Position numbers and translations under genes: made by a program
Origin: VXLM01 sp034421575
GTDB lineage: Bacteria > Chloroflexota > Dehalococcoidia > Lucifugimonadales > VXLM01
Direction: 5' to 3'
NCBI GenBank assembly: GCA_034421575.1
Contig: DAOUKG010000046.1
Span: 22,127 to 86,126, forward strand
Length of the DNA stretch: 64,000 nt
Notes under the pieces: model-generated
Seen by the model: the letters and a program-made list of their open reading frames with translations, nothing else
The model's database searches: none
Told to the model about the DNA's origin: nothing
Part shown: one piece after another, positions 8,699 through 17,990 of the stretch
Layout of the letters: each line of letters starts with the position of its first letter
How positions within the stretch are numbered: position 1 is the first letter of the stretch

Positions 8699-9259
8699 CT
8701 AGGCAATCGCGCGAACGACGACCGCCAGTCCAATAACACCTACTGTTGCTCCTCCAAGCAGCAGGAACCAGGAGGCCACTGCCCGCATCACGTTGAACGT
8801 GAACCCGAACGCGAAGAAGACCATCGCGGACATTATCGAAAGAAGCAGGGTTCCCGCAGACAGTCCCAGCCAGACGCCCTCTCCGTATCGAGGCTCCAAG
8901 ACCGAGGCGTAGTAGAGGAAGACGACGGCGGTTGCGACGGTCAGGATGAGACCGTAGAAACCCACGCTGCGGTCCTCCAGGTCCCATATCGCCTGGGCTG
9001 CCACGCCTACGCAGTAAAGCGCCCATGCGCCAATAAGTACCTTCGTAGCCGTGACCTCCGCAAGGTGATTCGCAGCCGATATCGTCCTGTCGCCGGACCC
9101 TGTCAGCAACATCGGATCCAGTACCAGGGCCAATAGCGACAGCAGCCCCAGTCCACCTATGAATATCCCGGTTGTCCTGCCGTCTGAGTACAGCCCCATG
9201 AGGTTCCAGGACTGAGCAAACAACGCCGCCCCGATGAGAATCAGAAACACTGCTTCCAT
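8699..9259 (-). CDS. Six-helix integral membrane protein, function unknown
   Basis: This 186-residue protein is almost wholly hydrophobic, with six predicted membrane helices: about residues 2-20, 28-52, 70-90, 98-120, 127-151 and 155-184. The ATG at 9259 is preceded by AGGAGG with good spacing. The frame extends 45 codons further upstream, but that part runs into the inverted-repeat element beginning at 9360 and has no ribosome site, so I exclude it. The length, helix count and the pattern LIGAALFAQSWNLMGLYSDG recall the AmiS/UreI family of amide/urea channels, but only faintly. No catalytic motif is seen. Confidence 0.65.
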   Translation of the reverse strand: MEAVFLILIGAALFAQSWNLMGLYSDGRTTGIFIGGLGLLSLLALVLDPMLLTGSGDRTISAANHLAEVTATKVLIGAWALYCVGVAAQAIWDLEDRSVGFYGLILTVATAVVFLYYASVLEPRYGEGVWLGLSAGTLLLSIMSAMVFFAFGFTFNVMRAVASWFLLLGGATVGVIGLAVVVRAIA

Positions 9260-9359
9260 TTCGAACTGCCTCCTGTGTATCTTGGTTACGTGATGTCGCC
9301 CATTTAAAGCGCCCATACTATCGCACATGTTCATCAATGTGTCTAGAAGGCTCCCATAG

Positions 9360-9473
9360 GTAACTGTTTCAGACTTCGTGAGAGCGCTCAACACACACAG
9401 CCACCGTCATACCCGCGAAAGCGGGTATCCATAGGGGTAAGGGATGTTCATCCCATGAACTCTGAACACTTAC
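9360..9473. mobile_element. MITE-like element, family 1, copy B
   Basis: The left end is GTAACTGTTTCAGACTTCGT and the right end is GAACTCTGAACACTTAC, its imperfect inverse. The centre is the hairpin ATACCCGCGAAAGCGGGTAT. At 114 bp this is the simplest copy. It ends one base before the family-2 element at 9475. Together they fill the gene-free 9260-9669 interval, apart from the first 100 bases, where nothing is recognised. Confidence 0.65.
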
Positions 9474-9474
9474 T

Positions 9475-9617
9475 CCTATAGGCTAGGGCAATCGCATTTA
9501 GAGTTGATAGGAACACCAGCAATCGTCACTCCGGCGAAGGCCGGAGTCCAGAGGGGTGGGTTGGGAGGCCCCTCAACGCTCGACCCTGTGTGAAATGCGA
9601 TTGCCCTGTCCTATAGG
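9475..9617. mobile_element. MITE-like element, family 2, copy A
   Basis: The element is bounded by CCTATAGG at both ends. Inside that, AGGGCAATCGCATTT on the left is perfectly mirrored by AAATGCGATTGCCCT on the right, giving near-perfect terminal repeats of about 25 bp with two mismatches. The interior contains the hairpin CTCCGGCGAAGGCCGGAG. A second copy at 37843-37967 shares the interior almost base for base, but not the CCTATAGG flanks. No coding potential is seen. Confidence 0.65.
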
Positions 9618-9669
9618 CGAAATCTATCTTCTGAAATTAGGCCGAAATTCTCAGCGGCTTCGCGGGCGG

Positions 9670-10914
9670 TCACTTTCTCTCATTTGAGGGACCGGCTGAC
9701 CCGTCCGCGATCGTCTGCAGGAAAGACTCGGTCTGCTCTGCAATTCGGTCATAATTGAAATGGCAGGCGAGTTCTCGACAGTTCTTTCTCATGAGAGCGG
9801 CGTCTTCCTCATTTGCCTGCAGATAGGCAAGCGCCTCCGCAAGCTCCGTGGCATTTCCCGGACGAAACGTCAGCCCCGCCTTGCCTTCTTCCACTACTCT
9901 GGAACCCTCGCATCCCGCGCTGATGACCACCGGCACGCCGGAGGCCAGAGCCTCATAGACCTTCGATGGCATTGTGCTGGGAAACTCCGCCGCAAGTGGG
10001 ACGAGCGACGCGTCGCACGAGGCGAGAATCGAAGGAATTCGCTCGCTGTCCACGAGGTCGATGAATTGAAGGTTTTCGAGATTCTTGCGACTTGCCAGGT
10101 CCTTGAGAGCCTCTTTGCGGGGACCGTCTCCTATCATGACGAACTTCATCGTTCTATTCCCGCGTAATTTCTCTGCCCCTTCCAAGACGACTTCTAAGCC
10201 CTGAAACATGCCGTGCAGGCCGATGTAGCAAACCAGAAAATCCTCCGGCTCAGCGTCCAGCGAATCGCGGACTTCCTGGCTCCTGAGCGATGGGTCGAAC
10301 ATCCTCAGGTCTGCGCCATTGCTGATGACCGCGGTCCGGACGTGGGGAAATCGCTGGCCGATTCTCTCCCTGGCCGCGCCTGTGGTCGTGGTCACGACAT
10401 CCGATTTCTCGTAGCCGAGTCGTTCCAGCCGTTTCAACGCCCACATCGAGAGCCTTCCAACCGGCTGTCCTAGCTGCATTGCCATCTCGGGCCAGATATC
10501 GGAGACGTTCATGATCACTCGTGCGCCGGTGACACGTCCCAATACAAGTCCGGTCGGAACAAGCGGCAGGGGAGGAGTGTCAAAAAGGACGATGTCCTGC
10601 CGTCCCAGGCCCCTTGTTCCCAGCAGGAAACTTGACAGCGCGAACGAGGCGTAGCTCGTCAGCCTCAGGAGCGAGTTCGATGACTTTGATGGAAAAGACC
10701 ATGTGCGGACCACCCTGACGCCATCGGTCTCCTCCACGGATCTTACCTTGCCGCGATACCCGTCAAAGACCCGTCCGGTTGGGTAGTTCGGCATCGCCGT
10801 GATGACGGTGACTTTGTGGCCGCGCTCGGCAAGACTCCTCGTCATTCTTTGCAGGCGGACTGCGGTCGCTCCAACCTCAGGCGGAAAGTTCTGCGTGAGT
10901 ACGACGATGTTCAT
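9670..10914 (-). CDS. Glycosyltransferase family 4 (WbuB-like)
   Basis: The 414-residue protein has a GT-B fold. NIVVLTQNFPPEVGATAVRL at the N-terminus is the standard GT4 opening, with the early GAT acceptor loop. The C-terminal half has FVMIGDGPRKEAL (about 254-266) and the donor-site signature TMPSKVYEALASGVPVVIS (about 311-329) with its E-x7-E-like pattern. It transfers a sugar from a nucleotide donor on the cytoplasmic side. It is the last gene of the wzm-to-GT4 minus-strand locus, 57 bases after wecC. WbuB-type enzymes transfer N-acetyl-amino sugars, which fits a wecBC neighbour, but the donor is not proven. Confidence 0.9.
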   Translation of the reverse strand: MNIVVLTQNFPPEVGATAVRLQRMTRSLAERGHKVTVITAMPNYPTGRVFDGYRGKVRSVEETDGVRVVRTWSFPSKSSNSLLRLTSYASFALSSFLLGTRGLGRQDIVLFDTPPLPLVPTGLVLGRVTGARVIMNVSDIWPEMAMQLGQPVGRLSMWALKRLERLGYEKSDVVTTTTGAARERIGQRFPHVRTAVISNGADLRMFDPSLRSQEVRDSLDAEPEDFLVCYIGLHGMFQGLEVVLEGAEKLRGNRTMKFVMIGDGPRKEALKDLASRKNLENLQFIDLVDSERIPSILASCDASLVPLAAEFPSTMPSKVYEALASGVPVVISAGCEGSRVVEEGKAGLTFRPGNATELAEALAYLQANEEDAALMRKNCRELACHFNYDRIAEQTESFLQTIADGSAGPSNERK

Positions 10915-10971
10915 CTGGCTTGCGTTCCACCGCTCAATCCGGTTCTTGATCGTGGGCGTCTACCGGAGTTT

Positions 10972-12231
10972 TCAGCCAATGCGCTTCCAAAGCCCGCGAG
11001 AGTCCACCCCCACTTTCGAGGAAAGCAGCTCTCCGTCTATGTCCAAGAAGGCGCTGTGATTCGTGAGCAGCACCACGACGTCTGCTTCCGCCAGCCCCTC
11101 GTCAAGTCCGACGAGCTTGGTCTTCCCGTCGCCCCGCAACTCCGCAGGGAGCTCGGAGACGAACGGTTCGACGACCAGCAGTCTTCCTTCGAAATGTCCC
11201 TGCAGTCGTTTGATAACTTCAATGGACGGACTCTCTCGCAGGTCTGAAGCATCCGCCTTGTAAGCCAGTCCCAGGCACACGACCACAGGGTTATCAATCC
11301 CTTCGCACGCCGCGATCACCCTGTCCGCGATCACCTTCGGCATATCGTCGTTTACCCGGCGCGCGGTCTGGATCATGGGCGTGAGATCGGGCGCGGCGTC
11401 GGCGATGAACCAGGGGTCAACCGGTATGCAGTGGCCCCCGACGCCGGGTCCCGGGTTGAGGATATCAACCCTGGGATGCCTGTTTGCCAGCGCTATCATC
11501 TCCCACGGATCAATGCCTAGTGCCATGCACACCATTGATATCTCGTTGGCGAACGCAATGTTGACGTCTCGGAAGGCGTTCTCAGACAGCTTCGACAGTT
11601 CGGCCGTCCGCACGTCCGTAACCCTGCATACCCCTTCGACGAACGTTTCGTACAGCCGCTTCGCCGCATGGGCGCATGACGAACTCACTCCGCCGATGAC
11701 ACGGTCGTTCTCGACCAGCTCTTTCAGGGCGTTTCCCGGCAGAATGCGCTCGGCGCAGTATGCCACACGGATGTCGCTGGTCTCGCCTGCGGTGTGAGGG
11801 AACGTCAAGTCAGGTCGCGCCATCGACAGCCACTCGCAGACCTTCTCCGTCGTCCCGACGGGACACGTCGACTCCACGACCACGAGGGTGCCTTTACTCA
11901 GCATAGGCGCCAAGCCTTCGACCGCCGCGCGCACATAGCTGACATCAGGGCTACGGTCTTCCCTCACGGGGGTCGGCACAGCCACGACAAACGCATCGGC
12001 GGGGACGGGGTCGGTGCGCGCTGTCAGAGTGCCGCTTGCCACTGAACTATCGACAAGTGAGTCCAGGCCTGGCTCGTCAAACGGCGTAGACCTTGAATTG
12101 ATCTCCTCGACGCGGTCGCCGTCGATGTCGACTCCGATCACGTCGACCCCACGACTTGCCAAGACCGCCGCGGTAGGCAGCCCGACATAGCCGAGACCCA
12201 CCACACAAACTCGCTCCAAGCCCTTAACCAC
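10972..12231 (-). CDS. wecC: UDP-N-acetyl-D-mannosamine dehydrogenase (nucleotide-sugar dehydrogenase)
   Basis: This 419-residue enzyme oxidises UDP-ManNAc to UDP-ManNAcA with NAD+. The Rossmann motif VCVVGLGYVGLPTA is at residues 8-21. PVGTTEKV follows the substrate-binding stretch, and NPGPGVGGHCIPVDPW (about 253-268) contains the catalytic Cys. Its start overlaps the end of wecB by 8 bases, so the two are translationally linked, as expected for successive steps. UDP-Glc and UDP-GlcNAc dehydrogenases share these motifs; the wecB neighbour supports the ManNAc assignment. Confidence 0.9.
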   Translation of the reverse strand: MVKGLERVCVVGLGYVGLPTAAVLASRGVDVIGVDIDGDRVEEINSRSTPFDEPGLDSLVDSSVASGTLTARTDPVPADAFVVAVPTPVREDRSPDVSYVRAAVEGLAPMLSKGTLVVVESTCPVGTTEKVCEWLSMARPDLTFPHTAGETSDIRVAYCAERILPGNALKELVENDRVIGGVSSSCAHAAKRLYETFVEGVCRVTDVRTAELSKLSENAFRDVNIAFANEISMVCMALGIDPWEMIALANRHPRVDILNPGPGVGGHCIPVDPWFIADAAPDLTPMIQTARRVNDDMPKVIADRVIAACEGIDNPVVVCLGLAYKADASDLRESPSIEVIKRLQGHFEGRLLVVEPFVSELPAELRGDGKTKLVGLDEGLAEADVVVLLTNHSAFLDIDGELLSSKVGVDSRGLWKRIG

Positions 12232-13339
12232 CCGTCAAGTCCTTGAGTATCCGTTCACTGGCCCGCCCGTCACCGAAAGGATGGTGTATTCGCGCCATCG
12301 CGGCGTAAGTATCAGGTTCGTCCAGCAACCGCGCAACTTCAGAAGTTATGCGTGAGGAGTCAGTACCCACCAGCTTAACAGTTCCCGCCGCCACTGCCTC
12401 CGGGCGCTCTGTCGTATCGCGCATCACGAGCACGGGCTTCCCCAGCGAGGGGGCTTCCTCTTGAATTCCTCCGGAGTCCGTCACGATCAGGTGCGCCTCA
12501 TTCATCAGATGCACGAATGCCAAATAGTCTAGCGGTTCTATCAGATGAACATTGGGAAGATCGGCCAGGTGGCGGAAAACAGGTTCGCGAACTCGCGGAT
12601 TCAGATGTACCGGATACACGATCTCCACGTCGTCGCGCCTGCTGATCCGGGCGATAGCCCTGCAGATCTGCTCGAAGCCCTCTCCGAAGTTCTCACGTCT
12701 GTGGCCCGTTACAAGAATGAGTCTCTTGCCCCGGTCCAGTTCGGGTAGACGTTCACCTGCTATTCGCTGCAATTTCGGGTCGTCATTCAGCCTTTGGACG
12801 ATGTGCAGGAGCGCGTCTATCACTGTGTTGCCCGTAACGATTATTCCCGCGTCCGGCAGGCCTTCCTCCAGCAGCCTCTTGCGAGCCGTCTCAGTGGGTG
12901 CGTAGTGGCGGTCGCTGAGTGCGTCGGCCAGCCTGCGGTTCATCTCCTCAGGCCAGGGCGCCGACATGTCGCCGGTCCTCAGGCCCGCCTCCACGTGCCC
13001 GACGGGAATCTTAGCGTAGAACGCGGCCAATGCCGTTGCCAAGACCGTCGTCGTGTCGCCCTGAACGAGAACGCGATCAGGCTTGACCTCCGAGAGCACG
13101 TCTCGCATTCCGGTCAAGACCGCGCCCGTGACGTCCGTGAGGTCCTGCCCGGGGGTCATCACATTCAGGTCATAGTCCGGTTCAAGTTCGAACAACCGCA
13201 GGACAGAGTCCAGCATCTCCCGATGCTGCGCGGTGACGCACAGCTCATGCTCGATTCCCTCGGCTGCCGCCAGGGTGCGCGCCACCATTGCCATCTTGAC
13301 GGCTTCGGGACGTGTCCCAACGACTGACAGTATGCGCAT
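12224..13339 (-). CDS. wecB: UDP-N-acetylglucosamine 2-epimerase (non-hydrolysing)
   Basis: The 371-residue GT-B-like enzyme interconverts UDP-GlcNAc and UDP-ManNAc. The N-terminus ILSVVGTRPEAVKMA is diagnostic. VQGDTTTVLATALAAFY, VGHVEAGLRTGD and EEMNRRLADALSD follow in order, and SGGIQEEAPSLGKPVLVMR (about 283-301) is the UDP-binding block with its catalytic Glu pair. Length is normal. It precedes wecC with an 8-base overlap. The 71-base gap upstream, after the heparinase-like gene, shows no clear terminator. Confidence 0.95.
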   Translation of the reverse strand: MRILSVVGTRPEAVKMAMVARTLAAAEGIEHELCVTAQHREMLDSVLRLFELEPDYDLNVMTPGQDLTDVTGAVLTGMRDVLSEVKPDRVLVQGDTTTVLATALAAFYAKIPVGHVEAGLRTGDMSAPWPEEMNRRLADALSDRHYAPTETARKRLLEEGLPDAGIIVTGNTVIDALLHIVQRLNDDPKLQRIAGERLPELDRGKRLILVTGHRRENFGEGFEQICRAIARISRRDDVEIVYPVHLNPRVREPVFRHLADLPNVHLIEPLDYLAFVHLMNEAHLIVTDSGGIQEEAPSLGKPVLVMRDTTERPEAVAAGTVKLVGTDSSRITSEVARLLDEPDTYAAMARIHHPFGDGRASERILKDLTGG

Positions 13340-13410
13340 ATCAGCCTGCTACCTCGGCCAACTCCGTGGTATTGGTTCAGCTTATGAGTAAGCCTACTAC
13401 GTTTGGCAAG

Positions 13411-15135
13411 TCATCGCTCGAACGTGATGTGCCATGAGCTCTCTGCCAACTCGGCGGGACAGGTCGCGACGACAACCGAAGCCGGGACAAGCTCCAAGTA
13501 TCCGACCGACACCCAACCCTGATACGGGTCGGTCTCGCCCCGCACGGAGGTTATCTCACATCCTTCGCCACTGAATTCCCCACGCACGGTCAATTCACCG
13601 GCAGTGACCACGAAACCCGTCTCGCTAATTTCAGGAATGAGATCAGGCGCAAGATGAAGATTTGACTGCCACGGGAAATCGGTCCGATTCTTCAGTTTGT
13701 CCTCAACGTGGAGCAAGACGCCGGGAATGTATGACAAGGTGCGTTCGTGGGTGAACAGGCCCGGACGTTCTACAACACCATTGATCGTAAACCGGTCTCG
13801 TTCCACCGCCAAAAGATCAAGATGCGAGTTCTCAGGATCAATGACATACGGATCGGTGCGCCTGCCCACGAGGCTGAGAACGTTATGGGCCCGTGCACTC
13901 AGGACGTAGTTGCGTGCATCGTCATAATTGTAACCATACCTCCCGCTGTCCACGAAAATGTCTTGGCCGCCTTCTATGAGCACAAAGCCTAAATCGTCTG
14001 CGTGCTTGTGCCCGGTTGGCGCCGCAGTCCCGGCAAGGACAAGCATACTGGAAACTTCGTCGTCCGCCTCGGGCAGGGAGCGAATGATGGCATAGCCCGA
14101 CTTGCTCAGGTCTCGAACCGCCCAACAACCTCCGCCATCTGGAAGGCACGTAGATGGGACGGGGCCGGTCAACCTTGGCCCTTCGCCATGACTGTCCCCC
14201 ACGCGGACCCACCTGCCGTCCGGATATGTCAGCCAGGGGGAGACCTCGTCGGCCTCGTCAAGTATCCTCTGCAAATCAGGGTTCCTGAATCGTTCCACGG
14301 CCCCCAACTCACGAATCTTCTCCGTGACCCAGTAGTGATACGTTGGCGAACTCTCTACGTTTACTCCCTCCTCGGTATACCAACTACGGATCAGCCGAAC
14401 AAACTCATTTCGGGCGTATTCCCTCGCTCCATTACACGCCCTCCTCCAACCAACGACTGAGCACAGCGCATCAAGTCCCACCAATTGAAAGAGACCGTGA
14501 TTGTTGGAACTGAGAAACTCCGGGTCCATGAGCTTCTCGACGTGCAGATCAGCCAAGTTCGTGAGGCGAGTGAGGTTGTCATCGCTAACCTCTATTTCGT
14601 CCTCCAGAATGAACTCGAGGAGGAAGGCCAGCCGAGATGCGCGTACCCCGGTCGCGTCATCGTACCACTGAAGGTGGCTGGTCCTGCCATCCTCGATATG
14701 GAATCGATGCCAGTCAAGGGCTATCTCTACAGGATTCAGGAGAAGAGCAACATCGTTGGTTTGGAGAAATTCATTCAGCCAATACTCCATTGAGCGCCAG
14801 GAATGGAGATGATGCTGCCAATTGAGGTCTTCGAAGGGATCGGCGGACCAATCGGTTGGGAGAGAGGCATCCCATTCCGGGTCGTCGAAACGTGGTTGAA
14901 ACTTCCACGGACCGCCCGGCTTGCGGCCCAAGGTCAGTTCGGTCACTCTCGTCCCGCCATCGGTCTGGGCCTGCCAGCTTGCCGGAGGGCGAATGGGGTC
15001 TTGCGAGTTGGCGGTTGGTGTCTGGTTCGCTGCATTGTCGTTATTCGCCGACTCAGTTTTCCGAACTGACGCCGTATCGGTCTCTCCGCATCCCAGCGCC
15101 AAAATGAAGAGCGTGGCGAGCAGCGCCTTCGTCAT
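13411..15135 (-). CDS. Heparinase II/III-like polysaccharide lyase, predicted lipoprotein
   Basis: The 574-residue protein starts at the ATG at 15135, whose ATGA overlaps the stop of the upstream gene. The frame continues 37 codons further but lies inside that gene. The signal peptide MTKALLATLFILALGC ends in a lipobox-like LGC (Cys16), so export and lipid anchoring are likely. The toroid domain includes ESSPTYHYWVTEKI, the Tyr-His pair of this family. The beta-sandwich part has GHKHADDLGFVLIEGG then DIFVDSGRYGYN, the conserved HxHxD and DSGxYxY blocks. Relatives cleave uronate-containing glycans by beta-elimination. Sitting between glycosyltransferases and wecBC, it could edit or release the polymer made here. 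Confidence 0.85.
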   Translation of the reverse strand: MTKALLATLFILALGCGETDTASVRKTESANNDNAANQTPTANSQDPIRPPASWQAQTDGGTRVTELTLGRKPGGPWKFQPRFDDPEWDASLPTDWSADPFEDLNWQHHLHSWRSMEYWLNEFLQTNDVALLLNPVEIALDWHRFHIEDGRTSHLQWYDDATGVRASRLAFLLEFILEDEIEVSDDNLTRLTNLADLHVEKLMDPEFLSSNNHGLFQLVGLDALCSVVGWRRACNGAREYARNEFVRLIRSWYTEEGVNVESSPTYHYWVTEKIRELGAVERFRNPDLQRILDEADEVSPWLTYPDGRWVRVGDSHGEGPRLTGPVPSTCLPDGGGCWAVRDLSKSGYAIIRSLPEADDEVSSMLVLAGTAAPTGHKHADDLGFVLIEGGQDIFVDSGRYGYNYDDARNYVLSARAHNVLSLVGRRTDPYVIDPENSHLDLLAVERDRFTINGVVERPGLFTHERTLSYIPGVLLHVEDKLKNRTDFPWQSNLHLAPDLIPEISETGFVVTAGELTVRGEFSGEGCEITSVRGETDPYQGWVSVGYLELVPASVVVATCPAELAESSWHITFER

Positions 15136-17990
15136 ATCATCACACGGTCCAGGTCCAGTCCGGGCGTCTGGTCTCGACACTTCTCTAGGAATTCGGCATC
15201 TGATATCTGCCAGGAATGGCTGGACACCTGACGCTTTCGGACGCACAAGTAGTTGAAACGGTCAGCCGAGTAAATTCGGCATCCTATCTTACCTGCCGCG
15301 CGCTGGAGATTTGTGTCTTCCGACCGCGAAAGGGAGGCAAAAGAGAGGTCCTTGATAACATCAGTTTGAATTATCGTTGTACTACTCGCTACCGTCGAGG
15401 ACGCGAACGTGTGATCTGGAGTGTTTTCTCTCAATGTTGTCGTATTTGTGGCCTCAAAATACACAAAGTACATTCCCTTCCCGACGATCTCAGCACCCGA
15501 GAACTTAGCTGCAAGAACGCTGTCTGACAAATGCCGGTCCCCGTAGAGGTCGTCGTCGTCCATCTTGGCGATGTACTCGCCCGCTGCCGCCTCCACACCT
15601 CTGTTCAGGCAGTCCCCCAGGGTCGTGCGCCCCTCCACATGGATCACCTGCGCGTTCGGAATCGGCTCGACCTCCCCGCGGATTGCGTCGACATCGAACT
15701 CCGCGTTGTTTAGTATGAGGATCAATTCCTTGTTCTGATATTCCTGCCTGCTGAAGTTCTCGATGCACCTCGCGACGTTTTGAGGACGCATCGTAGGCAT
15801 CAGCACGCTGACCGGTGGTTGCTCCGAGACTAGCGGTTCCAGGCCGACCCTGTTGAATACCTCGTTCATCCTGTGCCGGTAGGTGTGGTTCTCATGTATG
15901 TGACGGTAAGCCAAGTGTCCCTCGCGAACACGCGCCTCCTCGTCCTCCAACAACTCCTCCAGGTGACCGGCTGCCTCTTCCTCGCTGTGGGCGACTCGAA
16001 CATGGCCCCCCAGCATCCGGCTCATGCCTACTGACTCAGACGAAATCACCGGCGTTCCACACGCCAGGCTCTCGAAGACGCGGCGAGCGAACATGGTTGG
16101 AGAATCAGAGATCGTGTTGACGTTCAGCATCACGTCGTAGCAGCGATAGGCGGTCAACATCTCTTCATAGGTGAGGTTGCCCTTTATCGCCCCCTTGTAA
16201 CGGTCTGGGAAGCGATAGTCTTCCCCGTAATCCGGTCTTGTCAGGTTTCGGTCGAATATATGCAGTCCTCTTGGAAGGGCGGAGTCCAAGAGCAATTGGA
16301 GCGCTTCGGCTCGTTCGGCATACCTTTGTGACAACCAACTGCCCGCAAAGCAGACCGGATAGGTGGGCCAGCCCTTCTCACGGGAAGGGTTATGAATTCT
16401 CGTGGCCGCCGCGAAGGGCAGTACAAATATCCGGTCGTGCCCCAGCGCTTCCTTGTATCGCGGGACACAATCCGCATCCGAAGTGAAGACATAGTCGAAC
16501 TCTCTGGCGGCTCCGATGAAGTTGTCGAAATGGGGAGGGTCTTCCTTGTTCCAGAATATCGTCGGAATCCCGTTGGAACGACAGTATGCGAGGACTTCGC
16601 GTAGTGGATTGTCCTCTTCCGTGCCCTCGTACCCGGCGATCCGATTACGCCACACGCCGTTATTCCCCCACCACGCCGACTCAACGAACAGGCATGCAGG
16701 AGAGTTCTTTTCCATCTGGAGGCGCCAGCTTCTGGGCGACAGCAGCACAAGCTCAATTTCATGCCGGAGAGCGTACTCCGTGAACGTGTCAAGGATGGCT
16801 GCTACCGTAGGTCCGGCTGTCTGTGCATCCGGAATCGGCAAGAGCGGGAAATCGATAAACTCGGAGGGATCCGGATAGGCCTCTTCGGGAGCGGGAGACT
16901 CAGAATCACTCGGTTCCTGGGGAATCGGCAATTCCTCTGGTGGTATTGGTGACCGGGTTCGGTACAGACTCAGGAGCCGGAATGGCAGTTTCCACAGCGT
17001 GAGCGGCCTCTGCCCGGTCCGCACCAGCGTTGAACCGACCCGGAACGATGTGCTCGCAAGTGTCGTCTGAAGCCGCCGGCTCGTGACTCGCAGTTCCAAC
17101 GATCTTGTCCGCAACTCTTTGGTTGTTGCCGCGACTTTCTCCTTGAGCGGCGTAATTGTGAGGCGGTCCAGCTTCGAGCGGAACTCCAGCCTTTTGTTCA
17201 TCTGAATGGTGGTGTTTATCTTGCGCTGAGTTGCCCGTTCCGCCTCCACTTGTTGCCTGAGTCGTTGCTGGAGTCGATCAAACCGCCCTCCTTGCCTTTC
17301 CAGCATCCCGTACAAGTTCCTCTGCGATGCCTCCAGCGCTTCGTAGGTCATCGACATGACCGCCTCGGCATCGAGTTGCAGCCAAGACGCATCGTTGTCT
17401 TCCGCGAGGCGGCCCACGAAACGAATGTGATTATCCGTAATGCTCAGCGATTCCAGCCCAAGTCTTGGTCTGAGGAGAAGGATGAGCTCCGTCAGACGAA
17501 TGCTTCTGCGTTGGTATTCAAGCGGCTGCACTCCAAAGGGAACCGTGAGGATGACACGCCCCCCCGGGCGGAGGTGCTCCAGTCCCCGATCGAGCATCGC
17601 GACCGGATCGTCGAGATCTTCAAGCAGGTTGCCCATCACCACAGTATCGAAGAGACCGGTCACCTGCTTTGTCGAGATGAAATCGCCCTGGATGAGATTG
17701 ACCCTCCCTCGAACCTCGTCCGGTTCCTTGGACAGCAGTTCACGTGCAAAGTCAAGGGCGTCGGCGTTTATGTCAACTCCGGTGACGTTTGTCCCACGTC
17801 GCGCCAACAGGACTGCCAGAATGCCTTCGCTGGAGCCCACGTCAAGCACATGAGGTCCATTGGCCTCTTGCGCGATCCAGTCGATCCGGCGACGCAGCCA
17901 GTTGCCGGTCGGTCCCACGTCCAGTAAGCCAAGATATACTTGCGATACGCAGTCCCTGTCCGGAAGCTCTGTCGAGGCACTGTTCGTCAT
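15132..17990 (-). CDS. Methyltransferase-glycosyltransferase-glycosyltransferase fusion protein, copy 1
   Basis: This 952-residue three-domain protein begins with a class I SAM methyltransferase (about 20-190; motif I VLDVGSSEG at 48-56). A Glu/Arg/Lys-rich coiled-coil-like linker follows (about 215-310). Next comes a CgeB/DUF3880-like GT-B domain (about 400-725), with IPTIFWNKEDPPHFDNF and the donor-site FESLACGTPVISSESVGMS. The last domain is GT2 (about 730-950), with SVLMPTMRP and the metal motif KMDDDD. The ATG at 17990 overlaps the previous stop as ATGA. The layout matches the next gene over its whole length, and both end in TPGLDLDRVMI. It probably elongates and methylates a surface glycan; sugar donors are unknown. 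Confidence 0.85.
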   Translation of the reverse strand: MTNSASTELPDRDCVSQVYLGLLDVGPTGNWLRRRIDWIAQEANGPHVLDVGSSEGILAVLLARRGTNVTGVDINADALDFARELLSKEPDEVRGRVNLIQGDFISTKQVTGLFDTVVMGNLLEDLDDPVAMLDRGLEHLRPGGRVILTVPFGVQPLEYQRRSIRLTELILLLRPRLGLESLSITDNHIRFVGRLAEDNDASWLQLDAEAVMSMTYEALEASQRNLYGMLERQGGRFDRLQQRLRQQVEAERATQRKINTTIQMNKRLEFRSKLDRLTITPLKEKVAATTKELRTRSLELRVTSRRLQTTLASTSFRVGSTLVRTGQRPLTLWKLPFRLLSLYRTRSPIPPEELPIPQEPSDSESPAPEEAYPDPSEFIDFPLLPIPDAQTAGPTVAAILDTFTEYALRHEIELVLLSPRSWRLQMEKNSPACLFVESAWWGNNGVWRNRIAGYEGTEEDNPLREVLAYCRSNGIPTIFWNKEDPPHFDNFIGAAREFDYVFTSDADCVPRYKEALGHDRIFVLPFAAATRIHNPSREKGWPTYPVCFAGSWLSQRYAERAEALQLLLDSALPRGLHIFDRNLTRPDYGEDYRFPDRYKGAIKGNLTYEEMLTAYRCYDVMLNVNTISDSPTMFARRVFESLACGTPVISSESVGMSRMLGGHVRVAHSEEEAAGHLEELLEDEEARVREGHLAYRHIHENHTYRHRMNEVFNRVGLEPLVSEQPPVSVLMPTMRPQNVARCIENFSRQEYQNKELILILNNAEFDVDAIRGEVEPIPNAQVIHVEGRTTLGDCLNRGVEAAAGEYIAKMDDDDLYGDRHLSDSVLAAKFSGAEIVGKGMYFVYFEATNTTTLRENTPDHTFASSTVASSTTIIQTDVIKDLSFASLSRSEDTNLQRAAGKIGCRIYSADRFNYLCVRKRQVSSHSWQISDAEFLEKCRDQTPGLDLDRVMI

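Noticed and set aside
9260..9394. Longer start for the six-helix membrane protein
   Set aside because: The extra 45 codons reach into the inverted-repeat element at 9360 and have no ribosome site.
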